A stretch of DNA of 7,470 nt from Deltaproteobacteria bacterium (GTDB lineage Bacteria; Desulfobacterota; Desulfarculia; Adiutricales; JAGVGV01): positions 1-7,470 of the forward strand of contig JADFXS010000135.1 in the NCBI GenBank assembly GCA_015233515.1. Direction: 5' to 3'. Below are positions 1-6,508 of this stretch, piece by piece; position 1 is the stretch's first letter; every line of letters starts with the position of its first letter. Under the pieces are notes generated by a model. The model saw nothing but the letters and a program-made list of their open reading frames with translations. It was not told where the DNA came from and did not search any database. The position numbers and the translations under genes are program-made.

Positions 1-611
1 CGGAAGCGGATGCCCTATCCAGGGACTTGAGGACGGCAAACTTATTTGGCCACATCTCCTTTTCGGAAACGGCCAGCTTTTTGTCCTGGAAAAAATGTGT
101 TCATCTCTTCGGAATTCAGATACAGCTCCGTCTGGCCGGAATAAAGTCGACTAAAATCGACCCGGTCATTGATCAGGTCCTGAGCCTTGACCCCGAGGAC
201 ATCGGCCTTGATTCTTAAATTGAGATCCTTGGAAATGAGAAAAACCTGGCGGTCGTTATTTTGCTGGGAAAGATTCAAGGCCACGGCCAAGATTCGATTG
301 TCCGGTTTGGTTTTGTCCAGGACATCCATGAATTCAGGCATGTTCTTCCATTTATTCTGGTTGACTTCCACCCGGATCGAACCGCCTTGGGGCGTTGGCG
401 CCCCTTGGGACAGATCCCCTTCGTCCCGAAGCTGATCCAAAATCCTGGAAACTTCGCGGGCGTTACGGCCGATTTCGTCTTGCCGCTTTTTATGATTGTC
501 GATTTCCTCGATTACGGCCAAGGGAATGACCACCTGGTTATCCTCAAAGACGAAGGGGGCTTGAGGGGTGTGCAGAAGAGTGCTGGTGGCCAGAACATAG
601 ATTTTTTTCAT
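1..611 (-). CDS. PhoH-family protein with N-terminal PIN domain, partial and frameshifted
   Basis: This is the 5' part of a PIN-PhoH protein (YlaK-like family), normally a PIN-fold putative RNase domain followed by a PhoH P-loop ATPase; only the PIN part and linker lie in the window. The start at 611 (MKKIYVL) has GGAG nine bases upstream, and the family normally begins at this point. Visible family landmarks are VIPLAVIEEID (about 28-38), EIGRNAREV (46-54), DNRILAVAL (104-112) and SKDLNLRIKAD (128-138). Read without correction, it stops at 42-44 after 189 residues. Dropping one base from the six-base run at 90-95 restores family-like sequence (QDKKLAVSEKE, then PNKFAVLKS) that stays open to base 1, so this is almost certainly one gene with a +1 base, from sequencing error or real mutation. 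The first PIN catalytic aspartate (expected in YVLDTS) is Ala8. It lies 123 bp downstream of the amphi-Trp pair and may be read from the same transcript. The family call is confident; its role in the cluster is unknown. Confidence 0.88.
90..95 (-). other. Homopolymer frameshift site in the PIN-PhoH gene
   Basis: On the coding strand there are six T residues (ACA TTT TTT CCA). As given, they encode Phe173-Phe174 and lead into a non-conserved tail ending in a stop at 42-44. With five T residues the frame reads F-F-Q-D-K-K and continues into PNKFAVLKS, which resembles the conserved PNEFVVL stretch of PIN-PhoH proteins. A one-base indel in the run is the simplest explanation. Confidence 0.8.
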
Positions 612-734
612 CAACAGAAACTCCAGTAATGGTTTTGCGCTTGACCGGCTCCGACAAGGCTGGAGCGCTTCATAGACCGCCACCGGATTGGCCGGCGGCG
701 AAAATCTTAAACAGAAGTTCCAGATTACTCTAGG
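612..734 (-). other. Intergenic spacer with a GC-rich hairpin
   Basis: This 123-bp gap lies between the second tandem amphi-Trp gene and the PIN-PhoH gene. In the minus-strand transcript, bases 700-692 and 686-678 can form a nine-pair stem with one G-U wobble and a five-base loop. No U-run follows, so it does not look like an ordinary intrinsic terminator. A shorter GCTCC/GGAGC pairing lies further downstream. No convincing promoter was seen. The hairpin could weaken read-through or protect the upstream message; that is inference. Confidence 0.45.
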
Positions 735-1133
735 CTAAGCCAGTTCTTTTTTTTCTATTGCCTCGTCGCCGGATAGAATAGTTTGGTCTGGAATTGCGGA
801 ACCAATCGACTCTTCTTCAGGTACGGTTTCCAGTTCTTTCATTTCGTCGCTGTCAGATAAGGCAGTTTGGTCCGGGATAGCGGAGCTGATCGGCTTTTCT
901 TCAGTTACGATTTCCTGCCGCCAAGTCAATTCCAAGGTGAACTTATTTTTGTCCTTTTTGCCTTCCGCTTCAACTTCGACCTTAATCGGGTCAATGGGGT
1001 AAAGGACTACGCTTTCATCAGTTTTTTGAACCTGAATGGTCCCGGTTTTAAGATTGGCAATCAGTTCTTCCAGATAGGTCACCAATTGCCCTTGATTCAT
1101 AATCGCCTTCAGTTTCACTTCCTGTTTACCCAT
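735..1133 (-). CDS. Amphi-Trp domain protein with duplicated acidic tail
   Basis: A 132-residue protein with the small amphi-Trp domain in about residues 1-75: a short beta/alpha opening (MGKQEVKLKA), an amphipathic helix (QLVTYLEELIANLKTG), alternating strands with a charged EAEGKKDKNK turn, and the signature Trp at residue 71 in LELTW. The function of the domain is not established; it is a recurrent part of the GAK system. Residues 77-104 and 105-132 are two 28-residue units, each carrying SAIPDQTxLS and many Glu/Asp; the tail ends EKKELA. The start at 1133 is preceded by AGGAGG overlapping the stop of the upstream paralogue (TAGGAGG), leaving a nine-base gap. It is clearly a tandem duplicate of the 1143-1451 gene (shared MGK.EVK.K, MN.GQL..YLE and LELxW). 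No signal peptide or membrane segment is visible, so it is probably cytoplasmic. The acidic tail is probably disordered and may be an interaction or modification site (inference). Confidence 0.88.
   Translation of the reverse strand: MGKQEVKLKAIMNQGQLVTYLEELIANLKTGTIQVQKTDESVVLYPIDPIKVEVEAEGKKDKNKFTLELTWRQEIVTEEKPISSAIPDQTALSDSDEMKELETVPEEESIGSAIPDQTILSGDEAIEKKELA
738..905 (-). repeat. Tandem 84-bp coding repeat (two units)
   Basis: The two units are 822-905 and 738-821 (84 bp, 28 codons each). They encode (T/P)EEx-xI(S/G)SAIPDQT-(A/I)LS followed by acidic residues. The shared GTTTGGTC block on the plus strand recurs exactly 84 bp apart (781 and 865). The copies have diverged at many bases, so the duplication is not recent. 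Confidence 0.8.
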
Positions 1134-1142
1134 GCCATCCTC

Positions 1143-1451
1143 CTAGAGCTCTTCTGTGGAACTAGCCGCTATCGGCTTCGAACCCTCGGGACTTATATCC
1201 AGTCCAGCCCTTTCTTCACTGGCGATTGATCCGGACAGCCACTCAAGTTCCAGACTGAGTTTGCTCTTATCCTTTTTTCGCTCCGCTTCGATTTCCATCT
1301 TGATCTGATCCGCAAGGCTAAGGGTCACACTGTCATCGCCCTTTTTCACGGAGATAGAGCCCGCTTTAACACAGGCAACTATATCTTCCAGATAAGCCGC
1401 CAGTTGGCCCCGATTCATGCTAGATTTGAATTTTACTTCCTTTTTTCCCAT
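1143..1451 (-). CDS. Amphi-Trp domain protein (first tandem copy)
   Basis: A 102-residue amphi-Trp protein. Its domain fills about residues 1-75, with the opening MGKKEVKFKS, helix QLAAYLEDIVACVKAG, a charged EAERKKDKSK turn and the signature Trp71 in LELEW. The remaining 27 residues are a Ser/Glu-rich tail ending STEEL, without the 28-residue repeat of its neighbour. The start at 1451 has an excellent AGGAGG five bases upstream. It lies 142 bp after the CofD-like gene and nine bases before its paralogue at 735-1133; the two are probably co-translated at similar levels. Small amphi-Trp proteins are a defining GAK component with no known biochemical role. They could be substrates or regulatory partners of the kinase and ATP-grasp enzyme in the operon (inference). 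Confidence 0.9.
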   Translation of the reverse strand: MGKKEVKFKSSMNRGQLAAYLEDIVACVKAGSISVKKGDDSVTLSLADQIKMEIEAERKKDKSKLSLELEWLSGSIASEERAGLDISPEGSKPIAASSTEEL

Positions 1452-1593
1452 ATCTTCCTCCTAATGGAAGCGCGTTGCTTCGGCATAGATGTATTTTGGT
1501 CACTGACCTGTTTCACCGCCCGCCTAAATGGCCGGCACAAAAAGCTCCAGACAAAATTATTCTTTCTTGGCCTCCCTTCTTCCCATCCCGGGC
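1452..1593 (-). other. Intergenic spacer between CofD-like and amphi-Trp genes
   Basis: This 142-bp gap holds no ORF of note. It contains a perfect 11-base palindrome GGTCACTGACC at 1498-1508. On the minus strand at 1549-1534 it has TGGAGC-N5-GTGC, which keeps the GG-N10-GC core spacing of sigma-54 promoters but matches the flanking consensus poorly. No terminator hairpin with a U-run was seen. A separate promoter for the amphi-Trp pair is possible but unproven. Confidence 0.35.
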
Positions 1594-2793
1594 TCACACC
1601 AGGGATAAAAGCGCGTTGGCCAGTAATTCCGGGTCAAGATAGGGGCGGCTTTCATTTGTAACCAGTTCCGTATCGACAACAGTCAGTCCGAGATCTTCCA
1701 TGGCTTTTATCTCTAGCCCTCCAGGATAAAACGCATTTTTCGAATCAATCAGCACCATGTTCAACAGTCGGTCAAGGCCCGGCTCGGGAGACAGGTCTTT
1801 TGTCAAATATTTTATTAAGACACCAATCTGGTGATTTACTGATTGATCGAAACTTTCATGGTCATGGCCGGTGTTGGGAATGAAGACTTTCGGGCAATCA
1901 GCCGAAGCCACGGCTTCGGACACGCCCAGAGGCAGGAGATTGGCTATCAAACTGGAATAAAAACTGCCCATCGGATAACAAATCAGCTCCGCCTTTCGGA
2001 TAAGACTGGTAGTCTTGTCGCGTATCCGAGGACGTTTCGGGCGCGGCGAAGATTTTTTTTCCGACAAATAAACCCTGGCTATGGGGGAGTCGATCGGAGG
2101 AACCTCGCGGCCGGTCATCAAATGCTGCCCCACCAATACTCGGCCGTCTTCAAGCTCCGCCACTAAATCCAAATTTTCATTAATAATGGGCCTCACCACT
2201 CCCCGGACTTCGGCCAGCTTGGAAAAAAGATAGACTACCGGGTCCAAATGCCTTTCATGGTTTAAAAATCCGCCGGCCAAGACCAGATTGCCGATGCTGG
2301 CTCCCCGTAAATCAAAATCCGACGGCTTTTTCTTCATAAAAAAATTGAGATGAGTCCGGATAATTTTACGCATGGGGTCGGATATGTCGGCAATCAAGGG
2401 ATCATGGCCCGAAACCATCATTTTCAGTCTTGTATCCAGATGAGCGTGGTCCGCCTCCTTGGGAAGACGATAGGAGAAAAGACGGGCAATATCCGGGTTG
2501 CCTTTAATCGATTGGTCGGCCAGGGCCATGAGACGGTTACGCAGGTCGCCCACCGCTGGCATGTTGAACGCCTGTCGCAGCTTAGCCGAGGAACCTCCGG
2601 AATCGAACGTGGTAATAAGATGGATTGAATTATGAGTAAACCGGATCAACTGCCGGCTGAGAGGATTAATAGCGCTTCCCCCGGAAAAAAAGAGGATTTC
2701 CGGACCCAGTTCGGGGACCCTGGTCAACCTGGCCAGAAGGACTCGATTCGGCACGATAACCGTCCGAATAGTCCTGAGACGCAACGGCGGCAT
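1594..2793 (-). CDS. CofD/YvcK-like protein of the GAK system
   Basis: A 399-residue protein of the CofD/YvcK superfamily, whose characterised members are the 2-phospho-L-lactate transferase of coenzyme F420 synthesis and the UDP-sugar-binding morphogenesis regulator YvcK. Visible superfamily motifs: FFSGGSAINPLS (35-46), ITTFDSGGSSAKLR (60-73, the usual DxGGSSG.LR site), GDLRNRL (82-88), GASIGNLVLAGG (164-175), YPMGSFYSSLIANLL (273-287, like the family's GPGS.YTS..PNL) and PNTGHD (306-311). It is longer than bacterial YvcK (about 320), with an N-terminal extension of about 33 residues and extra length in the middle and at the C-terminus. The gene order and the LITTFDSGG form fit the GAK CofD-related family rather than true CofD; no other F420 gene is present. 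It starts two bases after the kinase stop with no clear Shine-Dalgarno, suggesting translational coupling. Its substrate is unknown; a nucleotide-sugar or phospho-ligand is plausible. Confidence 0.88.
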   Translation of the reverse strand: MPPLRLRTIRTVIVPNRVLLARLTRVPELGPEILFFSGGSAINPLSRQLIRFTHNSIHLITTFDSGGSSAKLRQAFNMPAVGDLRNRLMALADQSIKGNPDIARLFSYRLPKEADHAHLDTRLKMMVSGHDPLIADISDPMRKIIRTHLNFFMKKKPSDFDLRGASIGNLVLAGGFLNHERHLDPVVYLFSKLAEVRGVVRPIINENLDLVAELEDGRVLVGQHLMTGREVPPIDSPIARVYLSEKKSSPRPKRPRIRDKTTSLIRKAELICYPMGSFYSSLIANLLPLGVSEAVASADCPKVFIPNTGHDHESFDQSVNHQIGVLIKYLTKDLSPEPGLDRLLNMVLIDSKNAFYPGGLEIKAMEDLGLTVVDTELVTNESRPYLDPELLANALLSLV

Positions 2794-2795
2794 TA

Positions 2796-3881
2796 TTATT
2801 TATTGATACTGGTCAGTTGTTCTTGGCAGAGCCGCGCGGCCAGAGCAAAATCCGTTCCGCCGGACAGCTCGAAAACTTGAACAGATTCGAGCAGATCCAG
2901 ATAGTTGTTTTCCGTCAAGTTGGAATGATTTCCGTTAGCAGGCATATAAAACAAGCCGGGATCTTTTTTTATGGCCCGGAGCAAATCGGGACGAACCCGC
3001 AAGTCAACCGGTTCGATATCCATCGGGCCGCCATCGAGCCGCCAGTTGAGTATACCCAAATGCGTCAAAGGGGACTCCAATCTAAAGCGATTGGTTCCAA
3101 AACAACGGTTGATATCCACGTCGTATTTATGTTCCAGCACCCAGGTTTGAGCCGGAGTAAGGCCTTGAAACATGCTTACCTCCTCCTCGGGAATGACTGA
3201 AACCAGGTTAGGATTGTTCAGAGCGGTCCCAGGATTAATGCGCGGCAACTTGGGCACGCCTTTCATGATAAGACGTTCATTTACTTTTCGTAAAAGAAGT
3301 CGGTCATTACTTATAAAATCAAACCCGAGGCTCAGCAGATGAAGAGCCAGCGTCGATTTGCCCATACCGGAAAAGCCGGCCACGGCCAGACCATGATCGC
3401 CTCGACCAACGGCGGCGGCGTGGGCCAACAAGGCGCCGTTTTCCAATTCCCAGTGAATCAGGCGGTTATTGATAAAGTTTACGACTTGATTGTCATTGGC
3501 CAGGCAAGGCCCCACCGCCAGATTAATCCCGGACCCGAATAAAAAAACCATGCCGGTCAGGATTTTTCGGACTATCCGGCCTTGGTCGATATCTAGAAAT
3601 TCTTCCTTGATTTTATCTTTGCCGGGGTCTGGCGCTTTGACTTTAAACTTTTCCTTGAAAATGGGAGGCGCCTTCTCGATGGCCATTACTTTAAAATCGC
3701 TCTCAGCCATGAGCTCGTTGTCGGCATCGAGCATGAAGCCATCGAAATACCTGGCCAGACGATCCAAAAGAAGAGTAGAGTTGGAAAAAAGGGTGACTAC
3801 TAATCCGTTGAAATTGAATTTTATAGATTCCAGCGCCGGATAGCCGGCCAGGATATCAGCGGATATCTTATTTATATTCAT
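2796..3881 (-). CDS. HprK-related kinase (GAK system, kinase B type)
   Basis: A 361-residue protein whose C-terminal two thirds resemble the HPr kinase/phosphorylase fold. It has a LLAHAAAV strand (151-158), a Walker A loop GFSGMGKST (169-177), then LALHLLSLGFDFISNDRLLL (178-197), in which Asp193 matches the family's catalytic DD/ND-R position. The first 130 residues are unlike HprK and contain no recognised domain. The family would be expected to phosphorylate a protein side chain, but no HPr or PTS gene is in the window, so the target is probably a cluster protein (inference). I chose the start at 3881 (MNINKIS) because AGGA sits about seven bases upstream and it begins 16 bp after the ATP-grasp stop. 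The longer frame from 3941 would overlap ATP-grasp coding sequence by 44 bp. No transmembrane segment is visible, so it is probably cytoplasmic. Family assignment is strong; substrate is unknown. Confidence 0.88.
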   Translation of the reverse strand: MNINKISADILAGYPALESIKFNFNGLVVTLFSNSTLLLDRLARYFDGFMLDADNELMAESDFKVMAIEKAPPIFKEKFKVKAPDPGKDKIKEEFLDIDQGRIVRKILTGMVFLFGSGINLAVGPCLANDNQVVNFINNRLIHWELENGALLAHAAAVGRGDHGLAVAGFSGMGKSTLALHLLSLGFDFISNDRLLLRKVNERLIMKGVPKLPRINPGTALNNPNLVSVIPEEEVSMFQGLTPAQTWVLEHKYDVDINRCFGTNRFRLESPLTHLGILNWRLDGGPMDIEPVDLRVRPDLLRAIKKDPGLFYMPANGNHSNLTENNYLDLLESVQVFELSGGTDFALAARLCQEQLTSINK

Positions 3882-3897
3882 ATCGTGATCCTGTTTT

Positions 3898-4827
3898 TTA
3901 AATATTGTCGATGATATATCGAGCGAAATGTTCAGCGGCATCCAGTCCGCATCCTTCTTTCAGCCCCCGGAAGCCGCCAAAAGCGGAGACCTCAAAGATG
4001 ACCGGTCCCTGAGCGGTTTCGGCGACATCCACACTGGTAAAATCCAGACCAAAAAGGTTTTGAGCCCTTTGGGCCAGATCGATCATTTCCCGGTTAGGTT
4101 GGTAACAACTGTAAACTCCGCCCGAGGAAGTCGAAGTGTTCCAGGAGCCGGCTCGACCAACTCGGGCGTAGGCCGCCAAGTATTCCCCGCCCAAGAAGGC
4201 TAATCCGAAATCACGCCCCCCCAGGTCCAGATATTTTTGGATATAAAAAAGGTTATTTCCGGCCGCCTGATAATCCAGAAGTGCGTCTTTTACTCCCGGA
4301 CCGTCTTCCAGGACCATCATGCCCTTGGCTTTGGAAGAAAAAAGAGGCTTCAGGACAGCTCGGCCAAAAGAGGCTACCGCCTTGGCCGCCGCCTGAAAGT
4401 CTTCCGTAATGATAGTCGGGGGTAGCGGAAAGCCTGCTTCAGCTAAAATAAGAGTGCAACTGAGTCTGTTGATGACCCGGGAAATGTTTTGGGGTCGAGA
4501 AAAAATCTTTACGCCTTTATTGGCGAGGTGAGCCAGCAGATCGAGGCGATCCAGCAAGTGGGGAGCGTAAGTAGGACCTAATTTCTTTATGACCAGGCCG
4601 TCTAAATCCGCCAGGTCCAGGCCGTTGCAGCTGAAAGTTCCACGAGTAAGGTCGCAAAAAAATTGACTTGGATCGATCAGGCAGCGAAATCCGGTCAAGG
4701 CCGCCAAAGCGTCGGCAAGTTTTTCCGAAGAATATCCACCCGGCACACCAACAACGCCTATTTTTATCGGGCGCGGCGGACGGTCTTCTTTGAGCGGTAT
4801 AATTATTTTTTCCTTTTCTCCGAGCAT
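3898..4827 (-). CDS. ATP-grasp enzyme of the GAK system (RimK-like)
   Basis: A 309-residue ATP-grasp ligase resembling the RimK/glutathione-synthetase group. Residues 20-110 form the N-terminal fold. The central lobe begins near FPLPPTIITEDF (133-144), with ATP-binding Lys160 in AVLKPLFSSKAKGMM (157-171) and IQKYLD (196-201). GRDFGLAFLGGEYLAAYARV follows at 204-223, then WNTSTSSGG (229-237). The end carries SVDVAE (265-270) and FEVSAFGGFRGL (278-289). In RimK-type enzymes the last motif is usually EVN-PG; here the metal-binding Asn is Ser281. Such enzymes join a carboxylate to an amine using ATP through an acyl-phosphate, for example adding amino acids to a protein C-terminus. The start at 4827 has AGGAG five bases upstream and is 13 bp after the PhoU-kinase gene. 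Its place beside the HprK-like kinase and CofD-like gene marks it as the GAK ligase. The substrate is unknown. Confidence 0.9.
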   Translation of the reverse strand: MLGEKEKIIIPLKEDRPPRPIKIGVVGVPGGYSSEKLADALAALTGFRCLIDPSQFFCDLTRGTFSCNGLDLADLDGLVIKKLGPTYAPHLLDRLDLLAHLANKGVKIFSRPQNISRVINRLSCTLILAEAGFPLPPTIITEDFQAAAKAVASFGRAVLKPLFSSKAKGMMVLEDGPGVKDALLDYQAAGNNLFYIQKYLDLGGRDFGLAFLGGEYLAAYARVGRAGSWNTSTSSGGVYSCYQPNREMIDLAQRAQNLFGLDFTSVDVAETAQGPVIFEVSAFGGFRGLKEGCGLDAAEHFARYIIDNI

Positions 4828-4840
4828 TTGTTCTCCTGCT

Positions 4841-6508
4841 TTAGTAAATCAACGCCTCAAACGGAACCGCGAATTCCTCCCATGGGCGGCCATGATGTTC
4901 AACCAGCCTTTCCAGCAAAAAAGAGGAAAGAAGATACATTTTTTTGGCGAATTTTTGATTTAGGGTGAATCTGGTTGAAGTGAAAAAAGAACGTCCCAAT
5001 CCGAGGGCCAATCTGGCCTCAAAAGTGGAATCACCGTGAGTTTTGGCGAAACTTTTTGCGAATTCAAAAAAATGCACAATCGTATGGTTTAATGTCCCAC
5101 GAATTAAGGGTTCAAAAACCGGCAGCCGATATATTGAAACTAAAAATACGGAGATATCTTGGACATAATCGGCGTAGTCCGAACGGTGCAGATCAATGAA
5201 ATGTATCCTTCGAAAGTTGGCATCATAAATTATGTTGTTCACATTGAAATCGCCATGGATGAAGACAGAGAAAGGTGCAATCAGTTCCTGTTGCAGATTA
5301 CTTACGGTATTGAGCAGATCTTCAAAGGAAGGTATGTTCAGTAAACCGATCTGCCGAGGTGAAGATAGAAAATCGGGATGAACCGTAAAGATCGATTGCT
5401 GACGGTCGGAAATCTGCCGGACGAAATCGGCTTGAACCGGCTTAGCGATCAAATTGGCATGCCAGACCTGTTCAAGGGTGTCCTCAAGTATGAAAAGAGC
5501 GTCCCGAATAACCGTTGTTTCAGTGTTTAGAAGAATATCCTCAAAAGTATACCCGGGGAGAAACTCTAAAAGAATGGAACCTTCATTGTTTTGAACCTCG
5601 ACAAAACCATGAATCCTGGGTGGGAGGCCGGGCCGAATTTTGTCCCATTTTTCTATGTTTTCTTTTTCTTTTCTGAGTTTTTTTATGCTGCCGTGCTTGA
5701 ACAAGACCGGTTGCGCGGAAGGAGTGATGGCCTTTTCGTTAACTATTCCGATACGACAACCGGATCTGTTTCCCCAAATGGAATCAACTTGGACCTTGCT
5801 TAGAGGTATTTCCAATCCGGAAGTGCTCAGGCTTTCCCTTAAGGCGTTGAATTGATGGATTTTCAAGTTTTCGCCGGTCAAGGCAAAAACTATCGCTTCG
5901 CCGATGTTAAGGAGCGAGTCGCCCATGCGTTCGAGATAATGCAGAATAAGCAGGGTGGTAATGAGGTTGCCAGTCGGGCCGTCGTTTTGCAGGCCATCAA
6001 GGATACGCTTGAAGTTATCGCCATATAGTTCATCAAGGTTGAACTCACACTGACAAATTTTAAAAGCCAGCCCAATTTCCCGCTGATCCAAGGCCGGCCT
6101 GATGTGTTCGAGTCCGGAATGAACTTCTTGAAAAAACGGTTCATAGTCGAATCCGCGGATAAAGGCGATATCGGAGAGGTGACTGGCTTGCCTGAGCATG
6201 TTCACGGAAAAGTCGGCGATTCTTTCCAGGTTGCCGGTTATCGTGATGACCGCCCGGAGAAAGTCGATTAAAAGTTTATCGTCCGGCCGTAAAGAAGTCA
6301 GGTGTGCGTAAACCTTTTCCTGAATAAGCCCTTTGAGAGTATCTATGTAGTTATCCCGCGAGGTTACTTTTTCCGCGAGATCATGACTAGGTGAGTTGAA
6401 AAACTGTCTGGCCTGATCAACTTGGACCGTAACATCATGGACCATGAAGCGCAGGTTGTCAGTGATGTCGTTCAGGTTAGAGGACATAAGATCCGAATCC
6501 TTGATCAT
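4841..6508 (-). CDS. PhoU-domain / APH-fold kinase fusion protein
   Basis: A 555-residue two-domain protein. Residues about 8-215 look like a PhoU helical bundle with two repeats, each bearing the metal-binding type motif E-x3-D: LERIADF (94-100; E95, D99) and LERMGDS (192-198; E193, D197). Residues about 255-540 have the aminoglycoside/choline phosphotransferase fold: LLEFLPGY hinge (313-320), Brenner motif HGDFNVNN (418-425; Asp420 the likely catalytic base, Asn425) and IDLHRSDYADYVQDIS (438-453; Asp439 the likely metal ligand). Known PhoU proteins regulate phosphate signalling; the kinase domain phosphorylates a small molecule or protein hydroxyl. The fusion suggests a phosphate- or ligand-sensing kinase (inference). 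The ATGA overlap with the amphi-Trp gene at 6505-6789 indicates coupling. A second start at 6487 (MSSNLND) has AGGA ten bases upstream and is also possible. Nothing links it to antibiotic resistance. It is not, to my knowledge, a standard GAK component. Confidence 0.85.
   Translation of the reverse strand: MIKDSDLMSSNLNDITDNLRFMVHDVTVQVDQARQFFNSPSHDLAEKVTSRDNYIDTLKGLIQEKVYAHLTSLRPDDKLLIDFLRAVITITGNLERIADFSVNMLRQASHLSDIAFIRGFDYEPFFQEVHSGLEHIRPALDQREIGLAFKICQCEFNLDELYGDNFKRILDGLQNDGPTGNLITTLLILHYLERMGDSLLNIGEAIVFALTGENLKIHQFNALRESLSTSGLEIPLSKVQVDSIWGNRSGCRIGIVNEKAITPSAQPVLFKHGSIKKLRKEKENIEKWDKIRPGLPPRIHGFVEVQNNEGSILLEFLPGYTFEDILLNTETTVIRDALFILEDTLEQVWHANLIAKPVQADFVRQISDRQQSIFTVHPDFLSSPRQIGLLNIPSFEDLLNTVSNLQQELIAPFSVFIHGDFNVNNIIYDANFRRIHFIDLHRSDYADYVQDISVFLVSIYRLPVFEPLIRGTLNHTIVHFFEFAKSFAKTHGDSTFEARLALGLGRSFFTSTRFTLNQKFAKKMYLLSSFLLERLVEHHGRPWEEFAVPFEALIY

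Noticed and set aside
612..683. Upstream in-frame extension of the PIN-PhoH gene beginning at 683
   Set aside because: The extra 24 residues do not resemble the family, and the start at 611 has its own Shine-Dalgarno and matches the usual N-terminus MKKIYVL.
678..700. Intrinsic terminator between the amphi-Trp pair and PIN-PhoH
   Set aside because: The stem is good, but no run of U follows on the minus strand.
1594..2793. True CofD of coenzyme F420 biosynthesis
   Set aside because: No other F420 genes are nearby, the protein is longer than CofD, and the operon partners point to the GAK CofD-related family.
3882..3941. Longer start of the HprK-related kinase at 3941
   Set aside because: It would overlap the ATP-grasp coding region by 44 bp. 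The Met at 3881 has a ribosome site and operon-like spacing.
27..4968. Numerous plus-strand reading frames opposite the operon
   Set aside because: All are antisense to well-supported genes, show no family motifs and lack consistent ribosome sites; they are shadows of the minus-strand genes.
4841..5760. Aminoglycoside resistance gene
   Set aside because: The kinase domain has the APH fold motifs, but it is fused to a PhoU domain and embedded in a GAK-type operon with no resistance or mobile context.
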